A DNA stretch of 64,000 nucleotides, taken from contig NC_135497.1 in NCBI RefSeq assembly GCF_052857255.1, positions 195,830,006 to 195,894,005 of the forward strand. Direction: 5' to 3'. This DNA comes from Amblyomma americanum (Eukaryota; Arthropoda; Arachnida; Ixodida; Ixodidae). Below are positions 12,535 to 23,667 of this stretch, piece after piece. Below the pieces are notes generated by a model. That model ran no database searches. It was not told the origin of the DNA and worked only from the letters and a program-made list of their open reading frames with translations. Position 1 is the stretch's first letter, and each line of letters starts with the position of its first letter. The translations under genes and the position numbers were made by a program.

Positions 12535-13696
12535 CCCCTGCCACATGGGAAAATACCATTTTTATTGAATGACATTAGTTCAATCTAATGTCATTTTTTC
12601 TATGCACTGCTATATGGCCAAAACTAATGACATTTGCAAATTATGACTATTGTGATGGACAAAAAGTTGTGCAGATAAAATAATTTATGTAAAAGTTGAG
12701 AGAAAGAAGCCTAAAAATCTTTACTGCACTTCTTAGTGCCTTGCAAGCATATTTGCACAAACTTATTGAACGCTACTAGCCATCATGAACCAAGCCAAAG
12801 TCAAGCCAGCATTAAACGGCAGGCATATGGCCATGGAGGGAAAAAAATTAAGGAGAGAGCATAACATCATGCGGCCATAAAGTGCTCATAAAGTCGTTTC
12901 CTTCTTCGGTTTTTCGCTCTCTGAGTCAGTCCCTAATGCTTTGGTGTCGGTATGTTTTTTCGTGCACGCGCCTGCATGGCCCATGACGCAGGCAAGGTTA
13001 GTCTACAACCAGTTTCCCTGTGCTGGTCCATGCACATGTGAGCCAATCGGTGATAGATATCACCGCACATGATCATGTGCTGTGATCACGAGGGGGACAG
13101 GCTATCTCTTCTTTACTTTGTATGACTTGGCTTCAAGGTTATCGCTGGACGTGCCCTATTGAGTTTTTTTCCTCCATGCATATGGCAGACCTTGCAACAG
13201 TACATCGCATCAAGTTGATTTCCAACGACGGCAGTGTGAACTTATTGCTACCTTTCTGCTCACTGACAGCTGCTGCGGCAAAAGGCATGGGCATACTTCA
13301 ACATCGCCACCAACACTGCCACTGAAAAAGCATGCACATGCAACATATAAACAAACATGGCCACCCGACCACTTGGTTTAGTTGTAGTGAGAGTGGCAGG
13401 TTTCTCGTTTACGATGCTATTTGGCGTTTCATATGAGTAAATGAATGAATACAAAACTATACAGCCAAAATAATATTATAATTCTTGTGATGCTTTTGTA
13501 ACGTATTTTGGATGGATATTATCAGTCTTTGGTGTGGAGATAATATATTTGCTCCGAGAGCACAGGCGAAACTCGTTAGACTCTAATTTCGTTTTCATCA
13601 AATGCCATCATATTTTCTCGGGCAGCAGCAAGCAAATGTCATTTTCAACAAATGTCATGCGATGGAAACGACATTAAATTTTTTATGTGGCAGGGG
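12535..13696. mobile_element. DNA transposon relic, 1.16 kb, CCCCTGCCACAT ends
   Basis: CCCCTGCCACAT at the left end is matched by its reverse complement at the right end (13685-13696). TA flanks both sides. Next to the left end is a perfect 11-bp stem, AATGACATTAG with CTAATGTCATT (12568-12595). More ATGTCAT words lie near the right end, as in subterminal transposase-binding repeats. No transposase frame is recognisable. The superfamily is uncertain. Confidence 0.65.
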
Positions 13697-14038
13697 TATA
13701 AATCTGCCAGCTACATAAAGGAAGTAAACAGACAGATGATAGAAAACTACTAAAATGGACAGTATAACATGTCACTCCTAAAGAGCACAGCTCCCTAACC
13801 CATTTGCAATTCCCTTAAACGATAGATGATTTTTATACCACAGCACAAATACAAGTTTAAGCTGCTTTCCTTTCAATAAGGTTCACTATTTTTCAAGATT
13901 CCACACCTAAAAGCAGAGTACAGAACAGACAACACCGTACACTTCAAGCCCTGCAAGCCACCAAGGAATTTTTACCACATCCACCCTAGAACAGCTGCTA
14001 TTGACCATAGATGCATTGTGGAGGAACATAATTCACTA
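13697..14038. other. Intergenic, nothing recognised
   Basis: AT-rich sequence between two repeats, with no coding or structural signal. Confidence 0.4.
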
Positions 14039-14197
14039 CTGCTACCACACAGACTGACAAAGCGCAACGGAACTAGGACGAGTAGAAGAAACACGAAACA
14101 CAGGACAGGCGCTTCCTGTGTTTCGTGTTTCTTCTACTCGTCCTAGTTACGTTGCGCTTTGTCAGTCTGTGTTGTAGCAGTATGAACCAACTAGCCC
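14039..14197. mobile_element. Foldback made of two inverted Penelope-like termini
   Basis: Two 67-nt arms (14039-14105 and 14114-14180) pair with only two mismatches around an 8-nt loop. The arm sequence, with words AAGCGCAACG, GGACGAGTAGAAGAA and ACACAGGACA, follows the same pattern as the 3' terminus of the Penelope-like pair at 57.2-59.7 kb. Just outside lies AACCAACTAGCCCA. Its complement, TGGGCTAGTTGGT, also borders that pair near 57171-57183. This is read as a minimal inverted pair of Penelope-like ends. Confidence 0.6.
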
Positions 14198-14669
14198 ACA
14201 CCAAGGTCCTCTTATAATTCACTACATCAGGTCAAACACAAGTGCTATCACTCCGAGGCATAAGTCGACATGGTGGAGCCTTGTGCCAGACTAACTGTTC
14301 ATTCATAAATATGGCAAAGTCATTGTTGACATTGCTCATGTAAATCTTGAGGCTTGCACATGCCTCAAGGTTTTTGTGCACGCATATAAGTGCATAATAC
14401 AAACCGTGCCTCGAACACAGACACTCTCCACTGTGGCAACCGTAAATTACATGCAGCAGTCACTGCTTTTTTTTTTTAAACGATATCCATTGCCACAGTA
14501 TACACTCCACATACTTCCCCGACAAGGAGAAAAGCAGAAATTACGGAGCGAATTTGCTGACATTTTTGCTAACTCACCTTGATATCACAACTTCCAGCAG
14601 TTTCCAATGGTCACCAGTGAGAAATTTTCTGTCACACTGCAGGCACACACCTGAAAACATGAAGGTTGT

Positions 14670-15270
14670 ATCTAGAGTTCCGTCCAGACGGAACAACATC
14701 CGTCCGGACGGAACTGCAGCTGGAGTTCCACCCAGGCGAAATAAAAATCGCCCCCAGTTACGTCAACACAGAACAGTGACTGTCACTTAAGTTCCCTAAT
14801 AACAACAAACCGAAGCTGACAAAATAAAACCACGCTGCAGCAGATATTTGCATGTTTTGTGATGCTATACACTGGTACGTCTGGACAGAACACTTGTAAT
14901 AGTATTCCCTCAGGGTGGGACACCAGGCATTCTGAAATAAAATTATCCGCACTTGAAGTTATGTCCAGAAAGAACAGGAACTGCTGCCTGCCACCTGAGA
15001 CCTAACCTGACTAAACCAAACCTAACTGCTTTCAATACATAGGGTATCAAAACAAACCACACAGCAATATAACATCGTACGAGACTGGTGCCAGTTTGAT
15101 CAAAAACTGATTGGTCATTTGACACCAGGTAATGGTCCAAAAAGGAGTGAGGGGTGTGGTATGGACAGTACTGCAATGCCAGCAAATGCTGCATTTGGAC
15201 AGAACTCTAGCAGCAATCACATCATTCCGTCTGGATGGAACGCTAGACGCCCCCAAAAAAGAAATAAAAT
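14670..15270. repeat. Region with repeated GTTCCGTCC palindromes
   Basis: A near-palindrome at 14677-14694 (TTCCGTCCAGACGGAA) is followed directly by the perfect palindrome CCGTCCGGACGG at 14700-14711. A related copy, TTCCGTCTGGATGGAAC, lies at 15225-15241. Each outer copy lies near GAAATAAAA and a CGCCCCC run. This could be a decayed inverted-repeat element of about 0.6 kb. Confidence 0.4.
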
Positions 15271-16735
15271 GAAAACAAGCATCGCATCGTTTTGCTCTAG
15301 ATGTTTCTACAGAAAGGAAGCTGCGTGGTAAATCTGTATGAAATAGAAACTATGTGCATCAGTATATGAGCTATCACTACAGAGAAACTACTTGATATCC
15401 CCGCAGTGCATGGCACCCAAGTTAAATCTTAAATTTACAAGGCAACGTAGACAGCAAGAGAAAAGGTGAGGCTACCAGTAGCAGGCTCATTTCGACACTA
15501 TCACGGAGAACAAATTGCGTCAGTCCAGTTGTTTGCTGACCCGAATAAAAAGCGAACTGATATGTGATAAAGCATATGATGTTGCACAAATAGCAAGGAT
15601 CGGAGATTCATAGTCGGTTGTGGACGCTATGCAAAAACGCTGAATGCACTAGGATGCGGAAAACGGAAAACTGCACGCTATATAGCGGGAAATTAAATGC
15701 ATTAGCGGTGATGTTACCTGCTTTAATCGTTCTGGTGGTTAGAGCGCAACGCGTAAGCTGTCATTGCCAAGTAAAAAGCTTGATTGGTCACACAAAGCCA
15801 CGATGCACAGTACAGCATGCATCTGCGAAGACCCGACAAGCAGAAGCAGAAGCGAAACACAGCCACAAATCACATGCAGTGCACACACGAAGCGCAGAAA
15901 AGACTCCCGGCATGGTCATTGCTAATTCGCAAGAGCGTCTAGCCCCTCCGATGCAGTCGTTTTACACACCTTCGAAGGCATTCCAGGCATACAGTGTCAA
16001 TCTATCAGTGCTCGTGAATTTGTATCGTTTGCGAAGTTCGCGATTTACGGCCGTACTACAGGATACGATACCTGTGCTTCAAGCCAGCGTGAATACGGGG
16101 AGAAACGGGTAGGGGAGGAGGCAAAGTAGCGCCTTTAGTGTATCCGAACATTCGGCCAAGCCAATCCGCAAAATAGGCTCGAAGCAGCTCAAAGCATAGG
16201 GTACCTAAATATTAGAAACTCTATGATTGTACCATTGTAGCGCATCGTAAGGTTTTATACAGTTTCATGCCGTTTCGAAGGGTTTCATATTTAAATGTTT
16301 GGCTTGACACCCCACACAGACCGTTCATCTCTGTGAGCTTAGGAACGTGACGTCATTATCAGCAAATAGCAACTCCAGCGTTTTTCTACTTTCTATGGTT
16401 TTACTGAAACTTCTCGATATGTGCTCCTCAGTTTTATTGTTCTTTATGCCAAGTTTCGCAGTGGGGCGGTGTTTTGTTCCGGTGGTAACGAACTTCTTGG
16501 CCTCAATCGAGATATTTCTACGGGCAACCTTGCATGTGTGACGTCACATGTCGATGTATTGTCTACCTTGGTATTGTCGCTATTCGCTCTTTGACGAAGG
16601 ACAAAAAATCGAGCTCGCTTTTGGTCATTTCAGACAAATAATGACCGAAGCTTTCACTTTCAGTCGTCATTTTGGCCATTCAAAGCGCACGCGACAGGTT
16701 CATATATCTGCAACGTCATCAGTCTGTCAGTCAAT
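15271..16735. other. Region upstream of the HERC4-like gene, no gene seen
   Basis: No recognised protein. A minus-strand donor-like site, TTCGAAG|GTGTGT, at 15970/15969 could end a 5'-UTR exon of the HERC4-like gene. Its phase does not match a coding link to the exon at 10954-11115. The 164-codon plus-strand frame at 15618-16112 has no domain. Confidence 0.35.
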
Positions 16736-16925
16736 TAACTTTATTTAGCTAAAGGGTGGTCCCCGTGGGCCTAAGCCGAGGTCCCGGGGGTTGGGCTACC
16801 GGGCCGCGGACGGTGCCGTTGGTCGGTCACAGCCTCGGCCGCCAGGCTGATGAGTTTTCTGCGTAGCGGGATCTCGCTTCGCAGCAGATCTTCCCAGCCC
16901 ATAGAATACTCTGTGTTGACGTCAT
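16736..16925 (-). mobile_element. LINE 3' end fragment (I/jockey-like)
   Basis: On the minus strand a short frame contains MGWEDLLRSEIPLRR and ends in a TAG at 16773-16771. It is followed by AATAAAGTTAATTGACTGAC, a polyadenylation signal running into a short repeat tail. WEDLLRSE-type ends occur just before the stop in LINEs with an RNase H domain, compare 17339-17670. Everything 5' of this is missing. Confidence 0.6.
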
Positions 16926-16989
16926 CGTTTGGTTGAAGTCCAGTTTAGATTTCGGTTACCCTGTTTTTGCTACATTTAAATTCTTGGAA

Positions 16990-17297
16990 ATTGGAAATTG
17001 GTTTGGAGGGAAAGGAAATGGAGCAGTATCTGTCTCGCATCTCGGCGGACACCTGAACCGCACTGTAAGGGAAGGAACAAAGGAGGCACTGAGAGAAGGT
17101 AGAAAGAGGTGCCGCAGTGGAGGGCTTCGGAATAATTTTGATTACCTGGGGACCTTTAACGTGCACTGACATCGCACAGCACAAGGGCGCCTTTGCGTTT
17201 TGCCTCCATCGAAACTCGGCCGCCGCGGTCGGGTTCGAACCCGCGGGTACTCCGGATCAGTAGTAGAGCGCCCTAACTACTGAGCCACCGCGGCGGG
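16990..17297 (-). mobile_element. tRNA-derived SINE (Ruka-like)
   Basis: Read on the minus strand, it starts with a tRNA-like head. The A-box region is GTGGCTCAGTAGTTAGGGCG and the B box is GGTTCGAACCC (near 17232-17242). A body of about 200 bp includes TTTCGATGGAGGCAAAACG and GTGCACGTTAAAGGTCC, with a T/C-rich end. The same head and body occur at 22130-22365, 34535-34801 and 54583-54825. The layout fits the tRNA-headed SINEs described from hard ticks. Confidence 0.8.
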
Positions 17298-17338
17298 TAG
17301 ATTTAAATTCTTAATTTTGTAATTTCAATTTTTTTGCA

Positions 17339-17670
17339 CCCATGAGAGAGAGAGAGAGAGAAAATTTATTGGTGGAGAGGAATTCTCTAACGTCCATAAC
17401 ACTGGCAGCCCGACCGGTGGCGACGGTCTGCACGGCCGGGTTCTCCGAGCGCAGCAAGGTCTCCCAGTCCTCCCAGATCTTGAGGTCCTCTAGGCCGCGC
17501 GGGGGAGGGTCCGTCGGGCAGAGCGAGAGGATGTGGAGGGAAGAGGCGAAGGGTTCTGGGCACAAGGAGCAGGCAGGAGTGGGGAAGGAGGGATGATAGT
17601 GGGCTAGGGTCAGGGGTGAGGGGAGAGTGCGTGTCTCTAGACTGCGCCAGAGTGTTGCGTGTTTGTTTCT
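17339..17670 (-). mobile_element. LINE 3' end fragment with (TC)n tail
   Basis: The minus-strand frame reads PACSLCPEPF, LHILSLCPTDPP, WEDWETLLRSENP and TGRAASVMDVREF. This is the cysteine-histidine knuckle and extreme C-terminus of a LINE polyprotein. After the stop come AATAAATTTT and a (TC)n tail, seen on the plus strand as (GA)n at 17344-17362. It is 5'-truncated near a poly-G run at 17671-17688. Confidence 0.65.
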
Positions 17671-17689
17671 GGGGGGGGGGGGGGGGGGA

Positions 17690-18927
17690 ACTGGCGCGAG
17701 GTTCTGTAGGCCTGTTTCAACTAGGGGACTCTATGAAATGTGTTGTATTATCAACTCAAGCTGTTCAAAAGGCCCCCGGGGGTGGTCTTTAACGGAATAT
17801 TTTACAAGCACAGCGCTTCCGCATTGCTGTTGTCTGCTAATCATTTGATAGTTTTGCGGCTGAGTGCTAACAGACAGCTCATTGAGATTGCATATGCCCA
17901 CTAGACGCTGCGCCAAGATTCATTTATGCCAGCCTGCTTCAAGAGTCGATAATTTTTTTCGTGCCTTACGGGACCTAAACCACCTTAGGCGTCACAACCA
18001 TCATTCAGTTAAGAAATAAACAGCATGAGTGAAGAAATTCAATTATAAATTATTTAGTGGTCGTAGGCGAATTCATTGCAGAGAATTAGAAAAAACGCAA
18101 CTAAATTTAGGTGTTTTGAAATGCTTTTTCTTTTATTACAGTTTCTGTGCATTGTTTTGTTAATGTTTAAAGGACTATAGACACCTAATTTTATTGCGCG
18201 TTTTCTTCTGTCAAACGATGCATTAGACATTATAATAACTGGATTGCCGGGTGGTATTTGCCTACAACTGTCATATAACTTATAATTGTATTTCTTCTCT
18301 CAAGCTGTTTCGGTTTCATCGACCGAACGACGACTATGACGTTAAGGTGATGCTTTGGTCACGTGACACACTAGAAAACCTTTAATATAATCGCTAATAT
18401 GTAGTTTTAATTTACTACGACATTTAATCCCGCCTCTTCCAAAACCTGGAATGACAAAAAACTACCTTTCAGCAATTATATAGCCGATTTTTAATGCCTC
18501 ATGTGACCTAAACACCAACTACGCGTCACATTCATCGTTCTACTGATGAAACCGAAGCAGCGTCAAGAAGAAATTCCATTATAAATTATTTAGCGGTCGT
18601 ACACGAATACCACAGGGTGCTTCGTGTATACGAATGTCTAACGCATCGTTTGAAAGAAGAAAACATGCAAGCAAAAATTTGGCGTCTTCGATGCGTTATT
18701 AGTAAAAATGTATTGATCCCCGTCCTTGTGAGGGCCCGTAGGGATAACATGAAAATAAATAGAATAAGTAAATTACACGGTGCCATACTTAACAGAGCTG
18801 GATCGACGATTTTTCTTTGGCATATTGTATCTTGCTTCGCATAACCGGCGCTAGGTACAAAACAGGCCGAAATAAGCTATGTTCTGGAGCGCTGCCAGTG
18901 ACGGTGCCAAGGGAGGGCCGGACCCCA
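17690..18927. other. Intergenic, no gene seen
   Basis: AT-rich sequence. Two stretches resemble each other in opposite orientation (18043-18250 and 18560-18700: AAATTATTTAG.GGTCGTA, AATGCATCG, GCAAATTTT-like words). This suggests a degraded inverted-repeat element about 0.7 kb long, but I cannot fix its ends. Confidence 0.35.
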
Positions 18928-19935
18928 GAATGAATGAATGAATAAAACTTTATTTTCGTTTCTTTGGGTTTAGCGGATTCCGGACGTCTTCATCTTCCGA
19001 GTTCCAATGGTCGGTGCCCTCATTCCAGGACCCCGCTGAGCTCTGCCACCTCGCTTGAGTGCCGCACGAGTCCTCTCTGGACCGCCAGCTCGCTGCTGGT
19101 GAGCAGGCCCTCCCACTGTTCCGCACTGGGATTTTCTAGTTTATGGAATGCATAGTTGCGTCTACATTCCCATGTAATATGATATAGCATGGGGGTTGCC
19201 CCGGACCACGTGCATTTGTCATTGTATTGTCCTGGATACATCTTATGTAGTGTGTGTAGGTTTGTAAAAGTACCTGTTTGTAATCTTCGCCATCCCACTG
19301 CCTCGTGCTGTGTCAGCAACGGGTGCGGTGGAGGATACGTCAGTCTCCTTCCTCTGTGGTAATTTAGTATTTCTGCATATGGTTCTACCGTTGTGGTATG
19401 TTCCTGTGACTCCGTTGTGTCTGCTCGGTGGGTCATCTCGCGAGCTAGACTGTCTGCCCTCGGGTTCCCTTCCACTCCGGCGTGTCCCGGTATCCAGAAA
19501 ATTTTGTGTTGTAATGTATTTGGAGGCCCTGTTTGGAGGATGATTTGCAGTGCTCCTTTGTATATTCTTTCCGCCGTGTAGCTTCTACAAGCGGCTTTCG
19601 AGTCCGTCAGAATCGTGAGTGATTTATTTAGTCGGTTCCCTTCAGCTACTGCCTGAGCTACGGCAACTTCTTCCCCCTCGGTTACCGAACACTTTTTGGT
19701 TGTTACACACGTGACCGCCTCTAGGCTCTGCTTGACGACCACTGATGTAACTCTATGTTCTTTGGTGTCCCTGTTCCACGGATACAGGCCTGCATCCGTG
19801 TACCACAGAAAAATTTGCCGAGTGTTTAGTTTATGCCCTGACGAGGAGAACTTATCATGATGCTGATACCTGCATTGGACCACTTCGCTTGCTCTCATAA
19901 CTGCATTTTGTTCACTCGTTTTATTAATGCCATGA
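18928..19935 (-). mobile_element. LINE 3' part with intact RNase H domain (I-like), truncated
   Basis: The minus-strand frame runs to the stop at 19020 and carries an RNase H fold: LWYTDAGLYP (first Asp, about 19796), GEEVAVAQAV (Glu), ILTDSKAACRSY (Asp) and IFWIPGHAGVEGN (His). It ends with a zinc-knuckle-like CTWSGATPMLYHITWEC in which the second cysteine of CX2C is replaced by serine. The end EQWEGLLTSSELAVQRG matches the family at 48960-49345. The 3' end has AATAAAG and a (TTCA)n tail at 18929-18946. The reverse transcriptase is missing, so this is a 5'-truncated copy. Confidence 0.8.
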
Positions 19936-20039
19936 AACAAAAAAAAACAAAAAAAGCAGCGTTGTGTACGTATCATAAAAATTTGATTGGTCGAAGTCAA
20001 CGTTTTTGGTAAGTACATATATTAGTTTGGGGCAACCTA

Positions 20040-21625
20040 AAAAGATTGAAAAATAATAATCCCCTGCCTGCACCACTTACGTATAGCAGGCTTAATCCAA
20101 TTTTAAGATAAATGAAAAGGCCCGAGGGCAATGGTATAATTTTACCACCCGTAGGTGAGGAGAATGTAAAAAATTAGGGTGGGGGGGAAGCTACATAGCG
20201 ACTCGCCGCCGGGGGAGCGGGCCCGGGGAGACTCCCCTTATCTCCCCTGGGACGTAGCGGAGAGGATGGGTAAAATGGATAGGTTGTATGGTTGTCGGGA
20301 AAGGGGTTATGGGCATAGGGATGGCAATGGGGACTGCGAGTTGTTTGCTCTGATCCTCGAATGTCTTGACTCCATTGCTGGCCTGCCTGGCCAGTGCAGG
20401 GAGGGCGTCAAGATTGCCCAATGGTGCGGCCCCGCTCACGGAATGCCCGACCACCCACCAAACGCAACGGGCTCCGACCGCCGGAGACAGTAGAACCTAA
20501 CCCGGGGTCAGCTACCTCGGGCCCCTCCACGACTATGAGGGTTCGTTTCCAACCTGCCAGCTAGTAACCGCCGAGTGCTTTTCGCGGTTTTTCAGACACC
20601 GGAAGTATGTGTGGTGTGATCCGGCCAATAGAGGGTTAGGTCATCAGCCTATCGGCCCTCCGGCCCTCGGCACCATGACCTAACACTTCCGGGAGGGGGG
20701 GGAGGAGGACCACCTGTGCTTCCAACCACCCAACCATGCACTTATTTTCTCCCCTAGTTGGTTCCGCGCCTACTGAGGAGGCAGTGTTCAAGGCTGGGCT
20801 GACCGGGCCACAGACCAAGAACGTGGCTTAGGGTGAGATGACCCGGGCCTACTCCGCCGGTACTCCACAACATCAACGGTTTTCGCACTGGTCGTAATAC
20901 GCACCCCTTACTTCGGTGTCCCACAATGGCCCCAATGGACCCGCGATCAGCCGTGAGGCTGCTTCCCCGAGGCATCGCTTCCGAGGAGCCTGGCTGCTGT
21001 GAACCCACCGCGCGGACCTGGTTTCTCCGTAACCAGAAACCGGCGCGTCGGTCGCCAGACGTGCACACCCCCGCGTGCGGGGGGAAGTTGCATGTATCTG
21101 AAAACCGTTTGACTTTGTACATGCCTTCCGTGCCGGATTTCGTGGGTCCAGCCTGGTCCAGCCTGCCTCCGCTCAGGCATCGGACCGCACGAGCGCGAAT
21201 GGCCCTCACAGTCGCTTAGGAGTCGCTGCCACTCCCCAGTGGATGGGTACCGGCCAACCCATCCCGACCACTTGCGTTGCACCAGAATAATGCCTAGTAG
21301 CCGAAACTACAGCGGCCCGTATTCGGTGGGGGGGGGGGGGGGGGGGGGGGGGCACGAGAAGGCAACACAGTCGGATTTTCCAGGACAAACATTATTGTGG
21401 AAAAAAAAAACGAAAAATAAAGTGTCCCTGCTCCCCCCCCAAGGGCAGAGGTTAGATTGGGCTAAAGGCAAAAATTATTGTGGGACAATAAAAGGAACGA
21501 AAAAGAAAATGTCTCTGCCCGTACCACTAAGTTTAACGGGCTTGGGCTAAAGACAAAAATTATTGTGGGGCGATTAAAAGAACGAAAAAGAAAGTGTCCC
21601 TTTCCGTGCCACCAAGTATTAAAGA
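20040..21625. repeat. GC-rich block between related ~84-bp repeats
   Basis: Three head-to-tail copies of an ~84-bp unit lie at 21380-21625. ATTATTGTGG recurs at 21391, 21474 and 21559, followed by A-rich sequence, a TGTCCCTG-type word and CCACTAAG. A diverged copy, with CCCCTGCCTGCACCACTTA, lies near 20060-20100. Between them is 1.1 kb of GC-rich sequence with no recognised protein, and a poly-G run at 21327-21352. It could be the 5' UTR of an unrecognised retrotransposon. Confidence 0.45.
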
Positions 21626-22129
21626 CAGTTGGAAAACTTGCTCCGGGGATGCGACCCCAGTCCATTGCCGCTTTAATCTCAAATAGGGTGCCTCGATGCA
21701 CGCGCTCCCTAACCGCTCCGTGGAGGGGGGGGGGGGGGGGGGGGGGGGACAACCACGTAGTCTGCTACGGCGTCCGACATATTTGTGACCACTCTATTCA
21801 TCGCGCTTCGGGAGAGCGCACTGGGGCCGAACGCGCTTCATTGAAAGTGAGCTGCTTTGCTCACAGGGCGACACGTATCAATATAAATAGGAGGTGCATG
21901 ACTCAAATGATAAAATGTCATACTTGTGGTAAAGTCAAGGACCTCTAAGGCAGTTCTACTTCGGGAGCCCACACAAACACACAAACGATGCTAGAGTGCG
22001 GTATTTGGAATGTATTTGCGACATGCAATATTATACCGTATTTTTCGAAACCTGTTCATGTATAGTCCGCATTTTATCGGGCCTTAAAGATAATAATTAT
22101 GGCTATGGGAAGCGAAAGGCGGGGCAACT
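21626..22129. other. Intergenic with poly-G run, no gene seen
   Basis: A second poly-G run lies at 21724-21749. A stretch near 22037 (CCGTATTTTTCGAAACC) resembles one end of a DNA transposon, but no partner was found. Confidence 0.35.
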
Positions 22130-22365
22130 CTCGCTCTCTTTTAAGAGCACACCTCAACGGCGAAGCAGTAGAGCAGGGAAAGAGAGAAGTGCCGTAGTGA
22201 AGGACTTCAAAATAATTTCGACCACCTGGGGATATTTATCGCTCGCTGACATGCACAGCACACGGCCCCATTTTGCGTTTTGCCTCCACTGAAACGTTGC
22301 CGCCACATTCGGGTTCGAACCCCGATAGTCCGGTTTAGTAGTACTGAGCCACTGCGGCAGGACGG
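22130..22365 (-). mobile_element. tRNA-derived SINE (Ruka-like)
   Basis: Minus-strand copy. The head has GCCGCAGTGGCTCAGTAC (A-box region) and GGTTCGAACCC (B box, near 22312-22322). The body contains AGTGGAGGCAAAACGC and CCCCAGGTGGTCGAAATTA-like words shared with the copy at 54583. The head has a small deletion between the boxes. Confidence 0.75.
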
Positions 22366-22644
22366 CGTTGAACAGCATTTTCTTAACCTGCCAAAAAAAG
22401 TTTGCTGGAAGTGCAGGCGTAAAAAATTTCCAATCAAACAAACAATTCCAGCCTATTGAACTTTGGCAAAAAGTTCGCGTCACGTTAAATGACTTCTTAC
22501 TTTTTCATTACAGCAAGACACTTATGTGGAAATCACAGAAAGAATGCACAAGAAGTATAGTAGCGATGAAAAATCTTTGCGACACCCCTCCATCACTTTA
22601 TTACAATATGCGAAAAAATATGCAAATCCTTCTAGAAATAGTTA

Positions 22645-22855
22645 TATAAAGTACACACAAGCTTTATGCACATTATCGAAATTGTGGTGTGACTTTAAGT
22701 TGAGACCAGCAAACGTTTTGCTTCCGCGCCGATAACCTTTTTTTTCAAGCTGACGCAGGTGAATGCGTAACCTCATTTGAGCATAGGCGGAGATAAAAAG
22801 CTTCTGAACGGTTGCATTGTCTACTTGGCAAGCCCTCACGTTGAACTTTGCCATT
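22645..22855 (-). pseudogene. P-element transposase C-terminal fragment
   Basis: The minus-strand frame includes LFISAYAQMRLRIHLRQLEK and GSKTFAGLNLK. From family knowledge this resembles the extreme C-terminus of tick P-element/THAP9-like transposases. Only this tail is present. It lies on the opposite strand from, and about 2.5 kb before, the larger P-element gene at 25.3-29.1 kb, so it is a separate copy. Confidence 0.5.
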
Positions 22856-23107
22856 TTAGTAATGTATGTTACAACAACCTGTAAAGGAGATTGTACAGTA
22901 AGAAGGCTTTCGGTTCATTCCGTGATCCCCTCGAAAAGTTCCCCGTACGACTTTAGCAAACTCACTACTCCAGAACTGGGGTAATGTAGGTTGTCGCCGT
23001 TCTGTATGTATCAGAGTATACCACTTCGATACAAGTTCAAAAAACCATGCTCTGTCGTTTCGGCTTCAGTCACGACATATTTTCCCTCTCTCTCTCTTGT
23101 GCGATGT

Positions 23108-23577
23108 TGTTGCATCCAGATGTTGACGTGGAGTGGTAGAGGGCGGGTCTTGTGAGTGACCCGGGGGGCGTACTTCGCGACTGGTGAGTTTGAGACAGAC
23201 GTGCAGGTCTTCTGACGTTGGCACTTGGAAAGGCTTTCCTCAAAAAAATTATTTATTACAATATTTACAAAACTTATTTACATATGCCGAAAGATTTCGG
23301 CCTCTCCGCTTTAACTAAAAAGACAAAACTCCAAACTCTCGCGACTCCGGACCACCGTCGGCCACCACACGGCCAACCAGCTCGGCCGCCGATCAAGGAA
23401 CTCGCGTCTCCAACTCCGCGACCCCGGGACCACCACCGGCCGCACACGACCGATCTGTCCGGCTGCCACCAACCAACCTCCCGCGCTCTCCTTAGCGCCC
23501 ACATATCTCCTTGTACTCCCGCCAAAACTACACCCTCAGCCAATAGGTGACTTTCCCGCCACCTTTCGGACGCAACA
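23108..23577 (-). repeat. Probable solo LTR, 470 bp
   Basis: It starts TGTTGCATCC and ends GGACGCAACA, which are inverted TG...CA ends of the kind LTRs carry. On the minus strand an AATAAAT signal lies near 23250. No internal gag-pol sequence adjoins it and no clean target-site duplication is visible (GATGT on the left, TATCA on the right), which leaves doubt. The BEL/Pao or gypsy class cannot be decided. Confidence 0.45.
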
Positions 23578-23667
23578 TATCACAACACAAAAGAAAAGCA
23601 CACAATATAAAACGCACGCCTTGCAACGCAAAAGAAAAGCACAAAATATCGAACACACGGCTCGCTG

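Noticed and set aside
15618..16112. 164-codon plus-strand frame
   Set aside because: No domain, no promoter or polyadenylation signal that I could link to it.
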